This document shows, piece by piece, positions 16,947 to 26,868 of a stretch of 64,000 nucleotides of DNA. The notes under the pieces are model-generated. The model ran no database searches, was not told the origin of the DNA, and was given only the letters and a program-made list of their open reading frames with translations. Source of the DNA: Bordetella sp. BOR01 (GTDB lineage Bacteria > Pseudomonadota > Gammaproteobacteria > Burkholderiales > Burkholderiaceae_B); NCBI RefSeq assembly GCF_019218885.1, contig NZ_JAHUWT010000002.1, forward strand, positions 1,302,001 to 1,366,000, given 5' to 3'. The translations under genes were made by a program, and so were the position numbers. The stretch's first letter is position 1. Each line of letters opens with the position of its first letter.

Positions 16947-17193
16947 GCAGAGATCCGTACTGACGCCCTCACGACCCAAGACGATATTCTGCAAGCTCGG
17001 GGCCGCTTTCTCACGCATATGAAGCGTGTTGGCGCATGTTCAAGTGACTCGAAGCCGGGAGAAAAGCTATTTCGACACTGGCTGGTCAATGGCGAGGAAG
17101 TCTTGAAAGCTCGCCGATGGAAAGACCTCTCCAACAGTTCATTGGGTCCGAAAAACAAACTATCATGGCGCTGATTTTCTACGGGAGTTCGCC

Positions 17194-17610
17194 TTGTCCG
17201 ACATCGTTGACAACCGCCTCGCCAACGCATTTTTCGCCAATGCGAGAGTGTCGGAAGACCTGGCCGGCAACGGTCGGCGAGGGGATTCCAGCCTGTTGCC
17301 GAAGGCAATCTCTCGTCAGATTGATGCCGGTCGCCGCAAGCAGGGGGGGCTGTGGGTCGGGGGCAAAGCCGTACTGACGACCTCAACGCTCAGCTTTGCC
17401 CCGAACAGCATGAACCAGGCGCTGCATGCTGCCCCGGAAGATCTGGAGATCAGCGTATCGTTGGCGAACATCAGCAATGTTGCGGTTCATCGAGGCTTGA
17501 TTACCGACGTCATCGAAATCCGAACCGACACCGGAATTGTGAAGATCAAATGCTTCAGGGCCAAGGCTTTCGCCGCAGCAATCGAAGCGACACGCATCGC
17601 GGCACGTTGA
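17194..17610 (+). CDS. Conserved hypothetical protein, possible PH/GRAM-like domain
   Basis: A 138-residue cytoplasmic protein starting at TTG with a GGGAG ribosome site 6 nt upstream. The centre (GGLWVGGKAVLTTSTLSFAPN, then strand-rich ISVSLANISNVAVHRGLITDVIEI) has the alternating pattern of a PH/GRAM-type beta sandwich; this is inferred from pattern only. It lacks a signal peptide or membrane segment. Base composition is visibly less GC-rich than its neighbours. It sits alone between the second catabolic cassette and the tRNA cluster. Confidence 0.6.
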   Translation: MSDIVDNRLANAFFANARVSEDLAGNGRRGDSSLLPKAISRQIDAGRRKQGGLWVGGKAVLTTSTLSFAPNSMNQALHAAPEDLEISVSLANISNVAVHRGLITDVIEIRTDTGIVKIKCFRAKAFAAAIEATRIAAR

Positions 17611-17722
17611 TTGCACGGTGTGACAGGCGGCTATTGTGCCGCTGAGGGTGATTGCTCTGAAGCGTTGCCGACGTACGCGCCGCGTAGTGTCGTCCTCGCT
17701 ATCCTCTTCAGCCTCAATATCT

Positions 17723-18031
17723 TCAGTCCCAATCCTGTGCGGGCTTGTCATAGACATGCACTTTGTATTTGAGCTGGAGCGCGTCGATAACCTTTTGAAC
17801 GTGTGGCCCGGCGGTGCAGGATTTGACTTGGTGCGTCATTGACGAGAAGGTATCGATTGTCACCTTCTCGCCGTCGTCCATGACCCAAATCCATGAATCC
17901 CCTTGAAGCCCTGACCGTACCTGGGAAAAATGTTGTGCGATGAAGGCCACCAGCTCGGGATGGAAATCGGAATAGGTCCCCGGATAATCTAGCTCCGCGA
18001 AAATCATGCGAGTAAGCTCGTTTTCTTCCAT
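17723..18031 (-). CDS. Hypothetical protein
   Basis: A 102-residue acidic protein, MEENELTRMIFAELDYPG at the start and KYKVHVYDKPAQDWD at the end, with no signal peptide or membrane segment. It has a plausible folded-domain composition, including aromatic and charged residues in regular alternation, unlike a shadow frame. It converges on the hypothetical gene at 17194-17610 and shares that gene's lower GC. The function is unknown. Confidence 0.55.
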   Translation of the reverse strand: MEENELTRMIFAELDYPGTYSDFHPELVAFIAQHFSQVRSGLQGDSWIWVMDDGEKVTIDTFSSMTHQVKSCTAGPHVQKVIDALQLKYKVHVYDKPAQDWD

Positions 18032-18370
18032 GTCTTCATAATCCCGCCTCTGCGGCCTCTCGAGGCTGGCTCTACGTCTTTCCGATCAAGGAATAATGTG
18101 TGCAGAGCGCATTGCCCATTATGCATGGCGCTTTGCGCAATGCGTTATGCGCTCACATATGCGTCAGTTCTGGCCACGAACACAGGCGGCATTGTGCCTG
18201 GATGTTTGGGCCGGATGCGGTGACTACGAGGGAATTTTCAGCGACCCAATGAGACGGTTTCCGACAGGAAATTGGGGCTGGATTTGACGAGGAATACCGG
18301 ACGATATTCCAGGCTTTGAAACATAACGAGTTCCCGTTACATCAGAAACTTGCTAAGTCATTGATTTATT
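18032..18370. other. Gene-poor gap before the tRNA cluster
   Basis: These 339 bases hold no convincing gene. An 8-bp inverted repeat CGCATTGC/GCAATGCG lies near 18100-18140 and GGAATA/TATTCC near 18291-18311. I looked for a second copy of the tRNA-Asp 3' end that could mark an attachment site and saw none. Confidence 0.5.
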
Positions 18371-18447
18371 TGGCGGAGCGGACGGGACTCGAACCCGCGA
18401 CCCCCGGCGTGACAGGCCGGTATTCTAACCAACTGAACTACCGCTCC
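18371..18447 (-). tRNA. tRNA-Asp (anticodon GTC)
   Basis: A 77-nt cloverleaf reading GGAGCGG...CCGCTCC G CCA on the minus strand. The CCA is encoded. The anticodon GTC (plus-strand gac at 18411-18413) and the GGTTCGAGTCC T-arm are clear. It is the last of three tRNA genes transcribed together. Confidence 0.97.
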
Positions 18448-18475
18448 GCAGCGGCTTACTGCTTGCCAGAAAAAC

Positions 18476-18551
18476 TGGCGTCCCCTAGGGGATTCGAACC
18501 CCTGTACTCACCGTGAAAGGGTGATGTCCTAGGCCTCTAGACGAAGGGGAC
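18476..18551 (-). tRNA. tRNA-Glu (anticodon TTC)
   Basis: A 76-nt cloverleaf starting GTCCCCTTCGTCTAGAGG and ending AGGGGACGCCA on the minus strand. The anticodon TTC is at plus positions 18515-18517, within the loop CTTTCAC. It lies 28 bp upstream of tRNA-Asp. Confidence 0.97.
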
Positions 18552-18595
18552 TTGGACTTGCTGTACTGAATTTTTACTACGGCTTCGCTTTCGAC

Positions 18596-18671
<76 letters not shown>

Positions 18672-18755
18672 GTATCCCTGAAACACTGCCTGCATTTGCC
18701 GGTTTTTAGGCCGTTTTTTGCGGGTTTTGTTTAGTGCCGTTGGCGAAGAAACGAG

Positions 18756-18784
18756 ATTATGCACGAGTTTTTTTTGGCGTGCAA
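18756..18784 (-). promoter_or_regulatory. Promoter of the tRNA cluster
   Basis: On the minus strand TTGCAC (18784-18779) and CATAAT (18761-18756) are separated by exactly 17 bp that include an eight-A run. The predicted start lies about 75 nt upstream of tRNA-Ala, in the gap after lnt. Both hexamers are near consensus. Confidence 0.75.
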
Positions 18785-18818
18785 GTTGGCTCGGAAAAAG
18801 CCGCTGACGCCTTGAAAA

Positions 18819-20459
18819 CTAGGGGCGCGGCCTGCGCCGGCCCAGTGCCGCGGCCGCAACCAGGGCAAGTGCGACCAGTGCCAATACTGGCGTATCGCCG
18901 AAACGCGCATAGGGCGTCAGGCCCGCCATGCCTTGCACCGACACCGGCAGGATGCCTGCCTGGTGGGCCGGCAACTGCGCGGCGACGCGGCCGTGGGCGT
19001 CGATGGCGGCGGTGATGCCGGTATTGGTGGCGGCCAGCATCGGGCGGGCGGTCTCCAGGGTGCGCAGCCGGCCGATCTGCAGGTGCTGGCGCAGCGCCCA
19101 GGTGTCGCCGAACCAGCCCAGGTTGCTGACGTTGGCCAGGATGGTGGCGCCGGGTTCGCCGTTGGGGCCGGGCCGCAGCGCGGGCAGCAGCTCGATGCCG
19201 AACAGGTCTTCGTAGCAGATGTTGAACGCCACGTACTGGTCGCGGACGTGGAACGGCGCCTGGCGGCGTTCGCCGCGGTCGAAATCGCCCAGCGGGATGC
19301 TGAGCATGTCGACGAACCAGCGAAAGCCCGGCGGCACGTATTCGCCCCAGGGCACCAGGTGGTGCTTGTCGTAGCGCAGGCTGGTAGCGCCGCTGCGCAG
19401 TTGTTGCAGCGGTGTGGCGGCGTCAAAGCCGATGACGCTGTTGGTGTAGCGCGTGCGCCCGTCGGTACCCGCACTGCGCAGCGGCACGCCCATGGCGATG
19501 GTGGCCTGGTTGCGCGCGGCGACGGTGCGCCAGGCTTCCCAGACGCGCGGGTCGAGCTGGTCCTGGAAGACCGGCAGCACGGTTTCGGGCAGGATGATCA
19601 GATCGGCCGGAGGCGCCGGCAGGGTGCTCAGTTCCAGGTGCCTGCGCAGCCCCAGTTCCATCAGGGCAGGATCGAATTTCTGCGATTGTTCGACGTTGCC
19701 TTGCACCAGCCGCACCTGCAAGGGTTCACCGCTGGGCTGCGACCAGGCGATGCCGCGCAGCGGCCAGCCAATGGCGGCCAGCAGCAGGGCCAGCGCGCAG
19801 GCCAGCCCGCGCCTGGCGTCGGGCCGCCGGGCGTGGCCGCCGATGCGCACGGCATGCCACAGGCCGGCCAGCGCGGCCGCCGCGAACGCGGCCAGCAGGG
19901 CCATGCCGTGCACGCCCAGCACGGGTGCCCAGCCTGCCAGCGGGCTGTCGACGTGGGCATAGCCGATGTTCAGCCACGGGAAGCCGGTCAGCACGGTGGC
20001 GCGCAGCCATTCCAGCAGCGCCCAGGCCGCGGCCCAGGCCATGGCGGCCACCAGCAGGCGGCGCGCGGGCGCCAGGTCGGGGTCGCCCATGGCGGGGGGC
20101 CGGCACAACCAGCGCGCCAGCACGCAGGCGGCCGCCGGGAACAGTGCCAGGAAGGCCGACAGCGCCAGCACGCCGGCCACGGCCAGCGGCGCGGCCAGGC
20201 CGCCATAGCGGTGCAGGCTGATGAAGATCCAGTACAGGCCCAGTGAGTAGCTGGCGAAGTTGAACAGCCAGCCGCGCAGCAGCGCCCGACGCAGGCTGGG
20301 CGCTTGCAGGGTGGCGTGCGCGACGCAGGCCAGGGCCATGACTTGTACCAGCGCCAGGGCCCAGGCGGGCAGGGGGCCGGGGGCGAAGGTCAGGGCGTGG
20401 GCCGCGCCCGCGGCCACTAGGCCGAGGGCAGCCCAGCGCGAGGTGCGGCCGCGGCTCAT
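18819..20459 (-). CDS. lnt: Apolipoprotein N-acyltransferase
   Basis: A 546-residue inner-membrane enzyme that adds the third acyl chain to lipoproteins. About six hydrophobic N-terminal segments precede a periplasmic nitrilase-like domain. The catalytic Glu (ILPETVLP), Lys ([14 protein letters not shown]) and Cys ([10 protein letters not shown]) are all present. The start is ATG 20459, which overlaps the corC stop (ATGA); a longer frame to 20525 lies inside corC. It is the last gene of the miaB-phoH-ybeY-corC-lnt operon. Confidence 0.95.
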   Translation of the reverse strand: MSRGRTSRWAALGLVAAGAAHALTFAPGPLPAWALALVQVMALACVAHATLQAPSLRRALLRGWLFNFASYSLGLYWIFISLHRYGGLAAPLAVAGVLALSAFLALFPAAACVLARWLCRPPAMGDPDLAPARRLLVAAMAWAAAWALLEWLRATVLTGFPWLNIGYAHVDSPLAGWAPVLGVHGMALLAAFAAAALAGLWHAVRIGGHARRPDARRGLACALALLLAAIGWPLRGIAWSQPSGEPLQVRLVQGNVEQSQKFDPALMELGLRRHLELSTLPAPPADLIILPETVLPVFQDQLDPRVWEAWRTVAARNQATIAMGVPLRSAGTDGRTRYTNSVIGFDAATPLQQLRSGATSLRYDKHHLVPWGEYVPPGFRWFVDMLSIPLGDFDRGERRQAPFHVRDQYVAFNICYEDLFGIELLPALRPGPNGEPGATILANVSNLGWFGDTWALRQHLQIGRLRTLETARPMLAATNTGITAAIDAHGRVAAQLPAHQAGILPVSVQGMAGLTPYARFGDTPVLALVALALVAAAALGRRRPRP

Positions 20460-21355
20460 GAACCGGACGAGGTCAGGTCGGAATCGGGCGTGGCCGGCGA
20501 AGGCGTGCGCTTGGCGCGCAGCCACAGCGCGCGGCGCGCATCGGCGCGAATCACTTCGATCAGCAAATGGCCGTGCGAGGCACTGTCGCCGCGCCGCGGG
20601 ATGCGCCCCAGCTGGCCGCCCAGCCAGCCGCCCACGCTGTCGTATTCATCGTCGGGCAGGTCGGTGGCGAAGGTGTCGTTGAAGTGGCTGATCTCGGTGC
20701 TGGCCATCAGGCGCCACTGGTTGTCGCCTTCGGGAAAGATGCTTTGCTCTTCGTCGTCGTCGAATTCATCTTCGATGTCGCCGACGATCTGTTCCAGCAC
20801 GTCTTCCATGGTTACCAGCCCGGATATGCCGCCATGCTCGTCGATGACGATAGCCAGGTGGTTATGGCTGGCGCGGAAGTCGCGCAGCAGCACGTTCAGG
20901 CGCTTGGCTTCGGGAATGAACACCGCCGGGCGGATCAGCGCGCGCAGTTCGATGCCGGGCTCGAGCATGCCGCGCAGCAGGTCTTTGGCCAGCAGGATGC
21001 CGATGATGTTGTCGCGGTCGTCTTCGTATACCGGAAAGCGCGAGTGCGCGGTCTCGATGATGAAGGCCAGTTGCTGGGGCAGGGGCTGTGCGACATCGAG
21101 CAGGTCCATGCGCGAGCGCGGCACCATGATGTCGGCGACGCTGCGTTCGGACATAGCCAGCGCGCCCTTGATCATGCCGTAGGATTCGACGTCGAGCAGG
21201 TTGCGGTCGTGGGCAGCGTCCAGGACGGCCTTGATGCCTTCGCGGTCCTCGGGTTCTCGCCGTACGAGGGCCAGGATGCGGTCTAGCAGGGATTTGGTGG
21301 CGGGTTTCTGGGCGCGCGCAGGGGTCGCGTCGTTGGCAGGGTAAGGGTCAGGCAT
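20456..21355 (-). CDS. corC: HlyC/CorC-family CBS-domain protein (Mg/Co efflux-associated)
   Basis: A 299-residue soluble CorC-type protein. [14 protein letters not shown] opens the CBS pair (about residues 65-190), and a C-terminal CorC_HlyC domain starts near the acidic run [10 protein letters not shown]. There is no DUF21 membrane domain, as in E. coli YbeX/CorC. ATG 21355 is preferred over a TTG five codons upstream. It lies between ybeY and lnt in the standard order; work on YbeX links this gene to ribosome metabolism as well as Mg homeostasis. Confidence 0.88.
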   Translation of the reverse strand: MPDPYPANDATPARAQKPATKSLLDRILALVRREPEDREGIKAVLDAAHDRNLLDVESYGMIKGALAMSERSVADIMVPRSRMDLLDVAQPLPQQLAFIIETAHSRFPVYEDDRDNIIGILLAKDLLRGMLEPGIELRALIRPAVFIPEAKRLNVLLRDFRASHNHLAIVIDEHGGISGLVTMEDVLEQIVGDIEDEFDDDEEQSIFPEGDNQWRLMASTEISHFNDTFATDLPDDEYDSVGGWLGGQLGRIPRRGDSASHGHLLIEVIRADARRALWLRAKRTPSPATPDSDLTSSGS

Positions 21356-21448
21356 CGTCCGGGCGGACAAGTTATGGAAAGCCCAGCATAACCGAATATC
21401 GGCTGCGAATTGTTACGGCTGGCCTTCCAGGCCCCTGTGCGAGAGGGG

Positions 21449-21916
21449 TCAGGCGTAGGGATCGGCGATGCGCATGCCGGCCAGGATGGCGGTTTCCAGG
21501 GCTTCCATGCGGCGCGCGTCGCGCGCCTTGATGTGGTCGTAGCCCAGCGCATGCAGCACGCCATGCACCGTCAGGTGGGCGGCGTGGTCGAGCAGCGCCT
21601 TGCCCTGTTCGCGGGCCTCGCGCGCCAGCACGGGCATGCAGATGACGATATCGCCGCGCGCCGTGCCCAGCGGGTCGGTGCCGTATTCGAAGGTCAGGAC
21701 GTTGGTGGCGTAGTCGCGGGCACGATAGGAATGGTTCAGGCGCCGCCCTTCGGCCTGGCCCACCAGCCGCAGGCTGAGCTCGGCGCGCGCGCAATCGGCC
21801 AGGCCGTCGCGCGCGGCGCCGTCGAGCGCGCGGCGCGCCCAGCGGCGCAGCCGCCAGCGGGGCAGGCGCGGCTCGGCCACGCCGTATTGCACCGACAGCG
21901 ACAGCTCAGGACTCAT
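21449..21916 (-). CDS. ybeY: Endoribonuclease YbeY (rRNA maturation)
   Basis: A 155-residue zinc-dependent RNase used in 16S rRNA 3'-end maturation and ribosome quality control. The metal motif HGVLHALGYDH is intact, as is the upstream RARDYATNVLTFEY block. ATG 21916 overlaps the end of phoH by 11 bp; the longer open frame to 22039 is a phoH shadow. It is in the conserved phoH-ybeY-corC order. Confidence 0.93.
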   Translation of the reverse strand: MSPELSLSVQYGVAEPRLPRWRLRRWARRALDGAARDGLADCARAELSLRLVGQAEGRRLNHSYRARDYATNVLTFEYGTDPLGTARGDIVICMPVLAREAREQGKALLDHAAHLTVHGVLHALGYDHIKARDARRMEALETAILAGMRIADPYA

Positions 21917-22937
21917 CTTCGGCGGCGGCCCGGTCGTAGGCATCGACGATGCGGGCCACCAGCGGGTGGCGCACCACGTCGCGGCTGGTGAAGCGCGTGG
22001 TGGCGATGCCCTGTACGTCTTCGAGCACGCCCACCGCATGCGCCAGGCCGCTTTGCTGGCCGCGCGGCAGGTCGACTTGCGAGGGGTCGCCGGTAATGAC
22101 CGCCTTGCTGCCGAAGCCGATGCGGGTCAGGAACATTTTCATTTGTTCCGGCGTGGTGTTCTGGGCTTCGTCCAGGATCACGAAAGCGTGGTTCAGGGTA
22201 CGCCCGCGCATGTAGGCCAGCGGCGCGATCTCGATGGTCTGCTTCTCGAACAGGCGCTGCACCTTGTCGAAGCCCATCAGGTCGTACAGGGCGTCGTACA
22301 GCGGTCGCAGGTAAGGGTCGACCTTCTGCGCCAGGTCGCCGGGCAGGAAGCCCAGGCGTTCGCCGGCCTCGACTGCGGGGCGCGTCAGCACCAGGCGCTG
22401 CACCGAATCGCGTTCCATGGCGTCGATGGCGCATGCCACCGCCAGCCAGGTCTTGCCGGTACCGGCTGGCCCGATACCGAAGGTGATGTCGTGCTTGAGG
22501 ATGTTGGTCAGGTAATCGTGCTGGCGCGGCGTGCGTGGGCGCAGGTCGCTGCGCCGCGTGCGCAGCACGATGCCGTCTTCGCCGTTGCCCTCGGCCGCCG
22601 GCAAGGTGGCCGGATCGATGCCGCGCGGGTCGGCGGGGGCGGCGTCGATCCGGCCCACGCCCATTTCCACCAGGCCAAGCTGGATGTCGTCGACCGACAG
22701 GGCACGGTGCACGGCTTGCTCGTGAAAGCGCCGCAGGGCCCGGCCGGCCAGTTCGGAGCGTTCGCCTTCCAGCGTGACGCGGTTGCCCCGCCGCGCCAGG
22801 GTGACGCCCATGCCATCGGCCAATTGGCGCAGGTTTTCGTCCAGCGGGCCGCACAAGTTGGCCAGGTGGGTGTTGTCGCCTTCCAGGTTGATGATGGTGG
22901 GCATGGTACGGCGGGAACGGCTGCGGGATGCGGTCAT
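21906..22937 (-). CDS. ybeZ: PhoH-like ATPase (YbeZ)
   Basis: A 343-residue PhoH-family protein. The Walker A motif [11 protein letters not shown] and Walker [10 protein letters not shown] are clear, followed by GDPSQVDLP and SGL blocks. An N-terminal KH-like/single-strand-binding region ([14 protein letters not shown]) precedes the ATPase. The start at 22937 overlaps the miaB stop by ATGA; ATG 22904 is an alternative. YbeZ partners YbeY in rRNA processing, which fits the adjacency. Confidence 0.92.
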   Translation of the reverse strand: MTASRSRSRRTMPTIINLEGDNTHLANLCGPLDENLRQLADGMGVTLARRGNRVTLEGERSELAGRALRRFHEQAVHRALSVDDIQLGLVEMGVGRIDAAPADPRGIDPATLPAAEGNGEDGIVLRTRRSDLRPRTPRQHDYLTNILKHDITFGIGPAGTGKTWLAVACAIDAMERDSVQRLVLTRPAVEAGERLGFLPGDLAQKVDPYLRPLYDALYDLMGFDKVQRLFEKQTIEIAPLAYMRGRTLNHAFVILDEAQNTTPEQMKMFLTRIGFGSKAVITGDPSQVDLPRGQQSGLAHAVGVLEDVQGIATTRFTSRDVVRHPLVARIVDAYDRAAAEDES

Positions 22938-24358
22938 GCGTTGCCTTGTGCTGGGCCGTCGACGTCCGCCACGCGGGCGCGCAGCGAATTGGGGTAGGCC
23001 TCGGTGATGGTCACGTCGACCATTTGCCCGATCAGCCGCGCCGGGGCGGGAAAGTTGACGATACGGTTGTTCTCGGTGCGGCCCATCAGTTCGTTGGGGT
23101 CGCGCCGCGACGGACCTTCGACCAGCAGGCGCTGGCGCGTGCCGACCATGGCCTGGGCGATGTCGGCGGCCTGCCGGTTGATCAGGGCCTGCAACTGCTG
23201 CAGGCGGCGCAGCTTGAGGTCTTGCGGCGTGTCGTCGGCCAGGTCGGCCGCCGGCGTGCCGGGGCGGCGCGAATAGACGAACGAGAATGACGTGTCGAAG
23301 CCCACGTCTTCGATCAGCTTCAGGGTTTTCTGGAAATCTTCTTCGGTTTCGCCGGGAAAGCCCACGATGAAATCGGACGACAGCGTCAGGCCAGGGCGCG
23401 CCGCGCGCAGGCGCCGCACCACCGACTTGAATTCCAGCGTGGTGTAGCCGCGCTTCATGGCGGCCAGCACGCGGTCGCTGCCAGCCTGCACCGGCAGGTG
23501 CAGGAATGACACCAGCTTGGGCAGGTTGGCGTAGGCGTCGACCATGCGCTGGGTCATTTCCTTGGGGTGCGACGTGGTGTACCGGATGCGCTCGATGCCC
23601 GGGATTTCGTGCACGTATTCGAGCAGCGTGGCGAAGTCGGCGATGTCGCCGGTATCGCCCAGGGGGCCGCGATAGGCGTTGACGTTCTGGCCCAGCAGGG
23701 TCACTTCCTTGACGCCCTGGTCGGCCAGGTCGGCCACTTCGACCAGCACGTCGTCGAACGGGCGCGAGACTTCTTCGCCGCGCGTGTAGGGCACCACACA
23801 GAAGCTGCAGTACTTGCTGCAGCCTTCCATGATGGACACGAACGCCGTGGCGCCGTCGACGCGCGGCGGGGGCATGGCATCGAATTTCTCGATCTCGGGA
23901 AAGCTGATGTCGACCTGCGAGGCACCCGAGGCGCGGCGCCGGCTGATGAGCTCGGGCAGGCGGTGCAGCGTTTGCGGGCCGAATACCACGTCGACGTAGG
24001 GCGCGCGCTTGACGATGGCCTCGCCTTCCTGGCTGGCCACACAGCCGCCCACCCCGATGACCAGGTTGGGGTTGAGCTTTTTCAGGTGCTGCACGCGGCC
24101 CAGGTCGGAGAAGACCTTTTCCTGGGCCTTCTCACGCACCGAACAGGTGTTGAACAGGATGACATCGGCGTCTTCAGGGTTGTCGGTCAGTTCCAGGCCT
24201 TGGTCGCCGCGCAGGACGTCGACCATTTTGTCCGAGTCATACTCGTTCATCTGGCAGCCGAACGTACGGATGTACAGCTTGCGGGTCGCTGCCGAGGTGG
24301 CTGCGGTGGCGGGCGCGGCGGCAGGGGCGCCGGCGCGCTTGATAGGGGTTTCTTGCAT
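22934..24358 (-). CDS. miaB: tRNA-2-methylthio-N6-dimethylallyladenosine synthase
   Basis: A 474-residue radical-SAM methylthiotransferase that thiomethylates ms2i6A37 in tRNA. It shows the MTTase N-terminal domain ([14 protein letters not shown], then [13 protein letters not shown] and [11 protein letters not shown], supplying the three auxiliary-cluster cysteines), the radical-SAM CSKYCSFC triad and a C-terminal TRAM region. The extra Ala-rich stretch before KLYIRTFG is unusual for the family, so the true start could be a little downstream. It is the first gene of the five-gene operon. Confidence 0.93.
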   Translation of the reverse strand: MQETPIKRAGAPAAAPATAATSAATRKLYIRTFGCQMNEYDSDKMVDVLRGDQGLELTDNPEDADVILFNTCSVREKAQEKVFSDLGRVQHLKKLNPNLVIGVGGCVASQEGEAIVKRAPYVDVVFGPQTLHRLPELISRRRASGASQVDISFPEIEKFDAMPPPRVDGATAFVSIMEGCSKYCSFCVVPYTRGEEVSRPFDDVLVEVADLADQGVKEVTLLGQNVNAYRGPLGDTGDIADFATLLEYVHEIPGIERIRYTTSHPKEMTQRMVDAYANLPKLVSFLHLPVQAGSDRVLAAMKRGYTTLEFKSVVRRLRAARPGLTLSSDFIVGFPGETEEDFQKTLKLIEDVGFDTSFSFVYSRRPGTPAADLADDTPQDLKLRRLQQLQALINRQAADIAQAMVGTRQRLLVEGPSRRDPNELMGRTENNRIVNFPAPARLIGQMVDVTITEAYPNSLRARVADVDGPAQGNA

Positions 24359-24441
24359 GGCGTGCGCCGTGACGGGTGTAGATCCCGGGGGCGAATAGGA
24401 GGGGAAAACGCCGATTTTAACGCGTGGATGCAAACAGAGTC

Positions 24442-24470
24442 TTGGTATGGACGCATTTGGCGTATACGAT
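24442..24470 (+). promoter_or_regulatory. Candidate promoter of the PAP2 phosphatase gene
   Basis: TTGGTA (24442-24447) and TACGAT (24465-24470) are spaced by 17 bp, about 65 bp before the ATG in the divergent gap with miaB. The -10 match is moderate. Confidence 0.35.
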
Positions 24471-24535
24471 GTCAGCCGCGCGATCGTGCCCTGGCGCGGG
24501 CGCGGGATACATCGTCCCTTATTTCCTACGGCCCC

Positions 24536-25279
24536 ATGACACTACACCGCGGTCTGCCTTCCAACCCCTTGCCCGTTACGCCGCTTGCCATGGCAGCCAT
24601 TCCCCCCCGGCCGTTTCGCGGCGTGGTGCTGACCGCGTGCTTCGCCCTGGTGCTGCTGATGATGAGCCGCTGGGTCGACCTGCCCTTGACGCAGGCCATC
24701 GAGCGCTACATGCCCGACGGGGTCAACGAGGTCTTCGAGCAGATCGGCGACCTGGGCGACAGCGGAGGCTACATTTTCGCGGGCCTGCTGGTATACGTGT
24801 TGTCGTTGCAGGGCATGCAACGCGGCTGGACCTGCCCGGTGCGGGCCGGCTTTGAACGCCTGGCGCGCTACAGCATGTTGCTGCTGGCCACCATGAGCAT
24901 CGGCGGCCTGATCACGCTGCTGCTGAAGAAACTGGTGTCGCGCGCGCGGCCCGAGGTCTTGCTCGAACAGGGCTGGCATGGCCTGGGCGTGCCCTTTGCC
25001 GGCGATCCGTACGATTCGTTCCCGTCCAGCCACACCCTGACCGCTTTCGCCGTGGCGGCCGTCCTGGGCCAGATCGCGCCGCGCTGGCGCTTGCCGCTGC
25101 TGCTGGTGGCCGCCGTGGTGGCCGTCAGCCGCGTGATCAACCGCGATCACTTCCTGTCCGATGTGACCGCCGCGGCCTTCATCGGGATCATGGTGGCGCA
25201 CTATTTGGCGCCTTACATCCTGGGCGAGCATTACCGCTGGATGTTGCGGGCGCCCTGGCGGTGGAGGCGGGGCTCGTAA
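24536..25279 (+). CDS. PAP2-family membrane phosphatase
   Basis: A 247-residue inner-membrane phosphatase. All three signature motifs are seen: KKLVSRARP (KxxxxxxRP), PSSHT and [12 protein letters not shown] (SRxxxxxHxxxD), with five or so hydrophobic segments around them. It could act on undecaprenyl pyrophosphate, phosphatidylglycerophosphate or a lipid A phosphate; nothing in the sequence decides. ATG 24536 is chosen because the longer open frame is a shadow of miaB. It is divergent from miaB and convergent with the next gene. Confidence 0.87.
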   Translation: MTLHRGLPSNPLPVTPLAMAAIPPRPFRGVVLTACFALVLLMMSRWVDLPLTQAIERYMPDGVNEVFEQIGDLGDSGGYIFAGLLVYVLSLQGMQRGWTCPVRAGFERLARYSMLLLATMSIGGLITLLLKKLVSRARPEVLLEQGWHGLGVPFAGDPYDSFPSSHTLTAFAVAAVLGQIAPRWRLPLLLVAAVVAVSRVINRDHFLSDVTAAAFIGIMVAHYLAPYILGEHYRWMLRAPWRWRRGS

Positions 25280-25336
25280 GGTCCGAGGCGCCGCGGCATT
25301 CGCGCCAACCCGCGCAGACGCCAGAAGAAAAACACA

Positions 25337-26077
25337 TCACCGGGCAGCAGGCGAAGCCACAGCCGCCCCCTGAATATTGTGCCGCCGCAAAGCATCCGCC
25401 ACGAACCCGCCCGCCTTCATATCCTCCACGAACGCATTTAGCACCCCCGCCGCCGCATCGCCACGGCCCTTGGGCACCCCCATGGCCTGGCGGATGGTCA
25501 TGAAGCTGCCTGGCAGCATGCGCAGCCCGGGAATACGCCCCATGTCGGCTTCCAGTTGCTGCTTGACCCCGGCCGCCACGTCGGCGTTTTCGGCCAGGAA
25601 GGTGTCGACCACCGCCGGCGAGGTGGGTGCGCGCAGGATTTGCGCCTGCTTGAGTTCGCGGGTCAGGTACAGGTCGTAGGCACTGCCTTTGCCGACCATG
25701 ACGCTGATGCCTGCGCGGTCGACGGCGTCGCGCTCGCGCAGGGGCGAGTCTGCGCGCACCAGGTAGGCGCCTTCGATCAGTACGTAGGCATCGGTGAACG
25801 AGATGCCGGCGCCGCGCAGCGGGTCGATGGCGAAGAAACCGATGTCGGCCTGCTCTGCCGTGACGGCATCGACCGATTTGCCGGCGCTGTCCCACACGAC
25901 CAGTTCCAGTTCGACGCCCAGGCGCTCGGCGAACGCGCGGGCCAGGTCGATCGATACGCCCGCGGGTTCGCCGGAGGCCGGGTCGCGGCCGGCCAGGATG
26001 GGGTTGCCCAGGTTGATGGAGGCGCGCAGCCGGCCGGTGGGCGTGAAGGCTGCGATGATCTTGGGGTCGATGGTCAT
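25337..26077 (-). CDS. Amino-acid-type solute-binding protein without visible signal peptide
   Basis: A 246-residue protein of the SBP_bac_3 fold: LRASINLGNPILAGRD, PAGVSIDLARAFAERLGVELELV, GFFAIDPLRGAGISFTDAY. It starts MTIDPKIIAAFTPTGRLRAS with no signal sequence, and the longer frame upstream (to 26152) begins inside the preceding gene and also lacks a hydrophobic core. It may be a cytoplasmic ligand-binding protein, or an enzyme derived from this fold such as a cyclohexadienyl dehydratase-like protein. It follows the MBL hydrolase by 16 bp, so it is probably in that operon. Confidence 0.78.
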   Translation of the reverse strand: MTIDPKIIAAFTPTGRLRASINLGNPILAGRDPASGEPAGVSIDLARAFAERLGVELELVVWDSAGKSVDAVTAEQADIGFFAIDPLRGAGISFTDAYVLIEGAYLVRADSPLRERDAVDRAGISVMVGKGSAYDLYLTRELKQAQILRAPTSPAVVDTFLAENADVAAGVKQQLEADMGRIPGLRMLPGSFMTIRQAMGVPKGRGDAAAGVLNAFVEDMKAGGFVADALRRHNIQGAAVASPAAR

Positions 26078-26093
26078 GCTTGTTCCTGGTGGG

Positions 26094-26864
26094 TCAGGCG
26101 CTGTAGCGGGCGGTCTGGCCCGCGCAGCACAGGTCGATGAGGGTAGGTTCAAGAGTATCGCCGAACCAGGCGTTCAGCGCTGCCCGGCGTTCGGCCATAT
26201 AGACGGGTTGGCCGGCGGCATCGAGCTGCATGCACACGTCGTGCCCCGGCACCAGCAGCGTACCCGGCACGCGGCGCCACCACTGCCAGATCAGGTCCAG
26301 GCTGGCGCGGCTGACCTGGGCATCGTAGGTGTCGTTGGCGCTGCGGGACATCAGCTCGGCGCGGTTCTTGGCGGCATCGCCGGTGAACAGCACCGGCTGC
26401 TCGGTGGCGGTCACGTAGAACAGCAGGTGGCCGGGGGTGTGGCCCGGCGCGGCGATGGCGGTGAAGCCCGGCAGGAACTGCTGTCCATCGGCCAGGCGCC
26501 GCACGCGCGGCGACGCGGCCAGTTCGCGCACGTACAGTTCCGGCAGCGGGTTGAACCCCGGCGGCTGCGCTGCGGCCCAGGCCAGTTCGCGATCGCCGAT
26601 CCATACCGTGGCATTGGGGAACAAAGTGAAATTCACCGCGTGGTCGTAGTGGGCATGCGTCAGCACCACATCGGTAATGTCTTCCGGCGCCACGCCCAGG
26701 TCGTGCAGTTGGCGGCCCAGCAGGTGCCGCACGCCGAACGCCCCGACATCGACCAGGATGTGGGCGCCGTCGCCACGCAGCAGGGTGGTGGTGCTCCAGC
26801 CCAGGCCGCCATGGCAGATGGCGCGGCCCGGATAGCCTTGTATCAGTACGTCGAGCTTCAGCAT
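26094..26864 (-). CDS. MBL-fold metallo-hydrolase
   Basis: A 256-residue metallo-beta-lactamase-fold hydrolase. The metal motif LTHAHYDHAVNF (HxHxDH) and the downstream GHTPGHL and FTGDAAKN segments are intact, so a binuclear zinc site is expected. The arrangement resembles N-acyl-homoserine lactonases and other small ester or lactone hydrolases, but the substrate is open. ATG 26864 lies 4 bp after the Bug stop; the longer frame to 26942 is a Bug shadow. Confidence 0.85.
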   Translation of the reverse strand: MLKLDVLIQGYPGRAICHGGLGWSTTTLLRGDGAHILVDVGAFGVRHLLGRQLHDLGVAPEDITDVVLTHAHYDHAVNFTLFPNATVWIGDRELAWAAAQPPGFNPLPELYVRELAASPRVRRLADGQQFLPGFTAIAAPGHTPGHLLFYVTATEQPVLFTGDAAKNRAELMSRSANDTYDAQVSRASLDLIWQWWRRVPGTLLVPGHDVCMQLDAAGQPVYMAERRAALNAWFGDTLEPTLIDLCCAGQTARYSA

Positions 26865-26868
26865 GGGT

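Noticed and set aside
17019-17174. 51-codon plus-strand open frame
   Set aside because: No ribosome site or homology is recognisable; too short to support as a gene, though it could be a fragment.
18032-18370. Attachment-site duplicate of the tRNA-Asp 3' end
   Set aside because: No second copy of the tRNA end was found to the left of the tRNA and no integrase gene is present.
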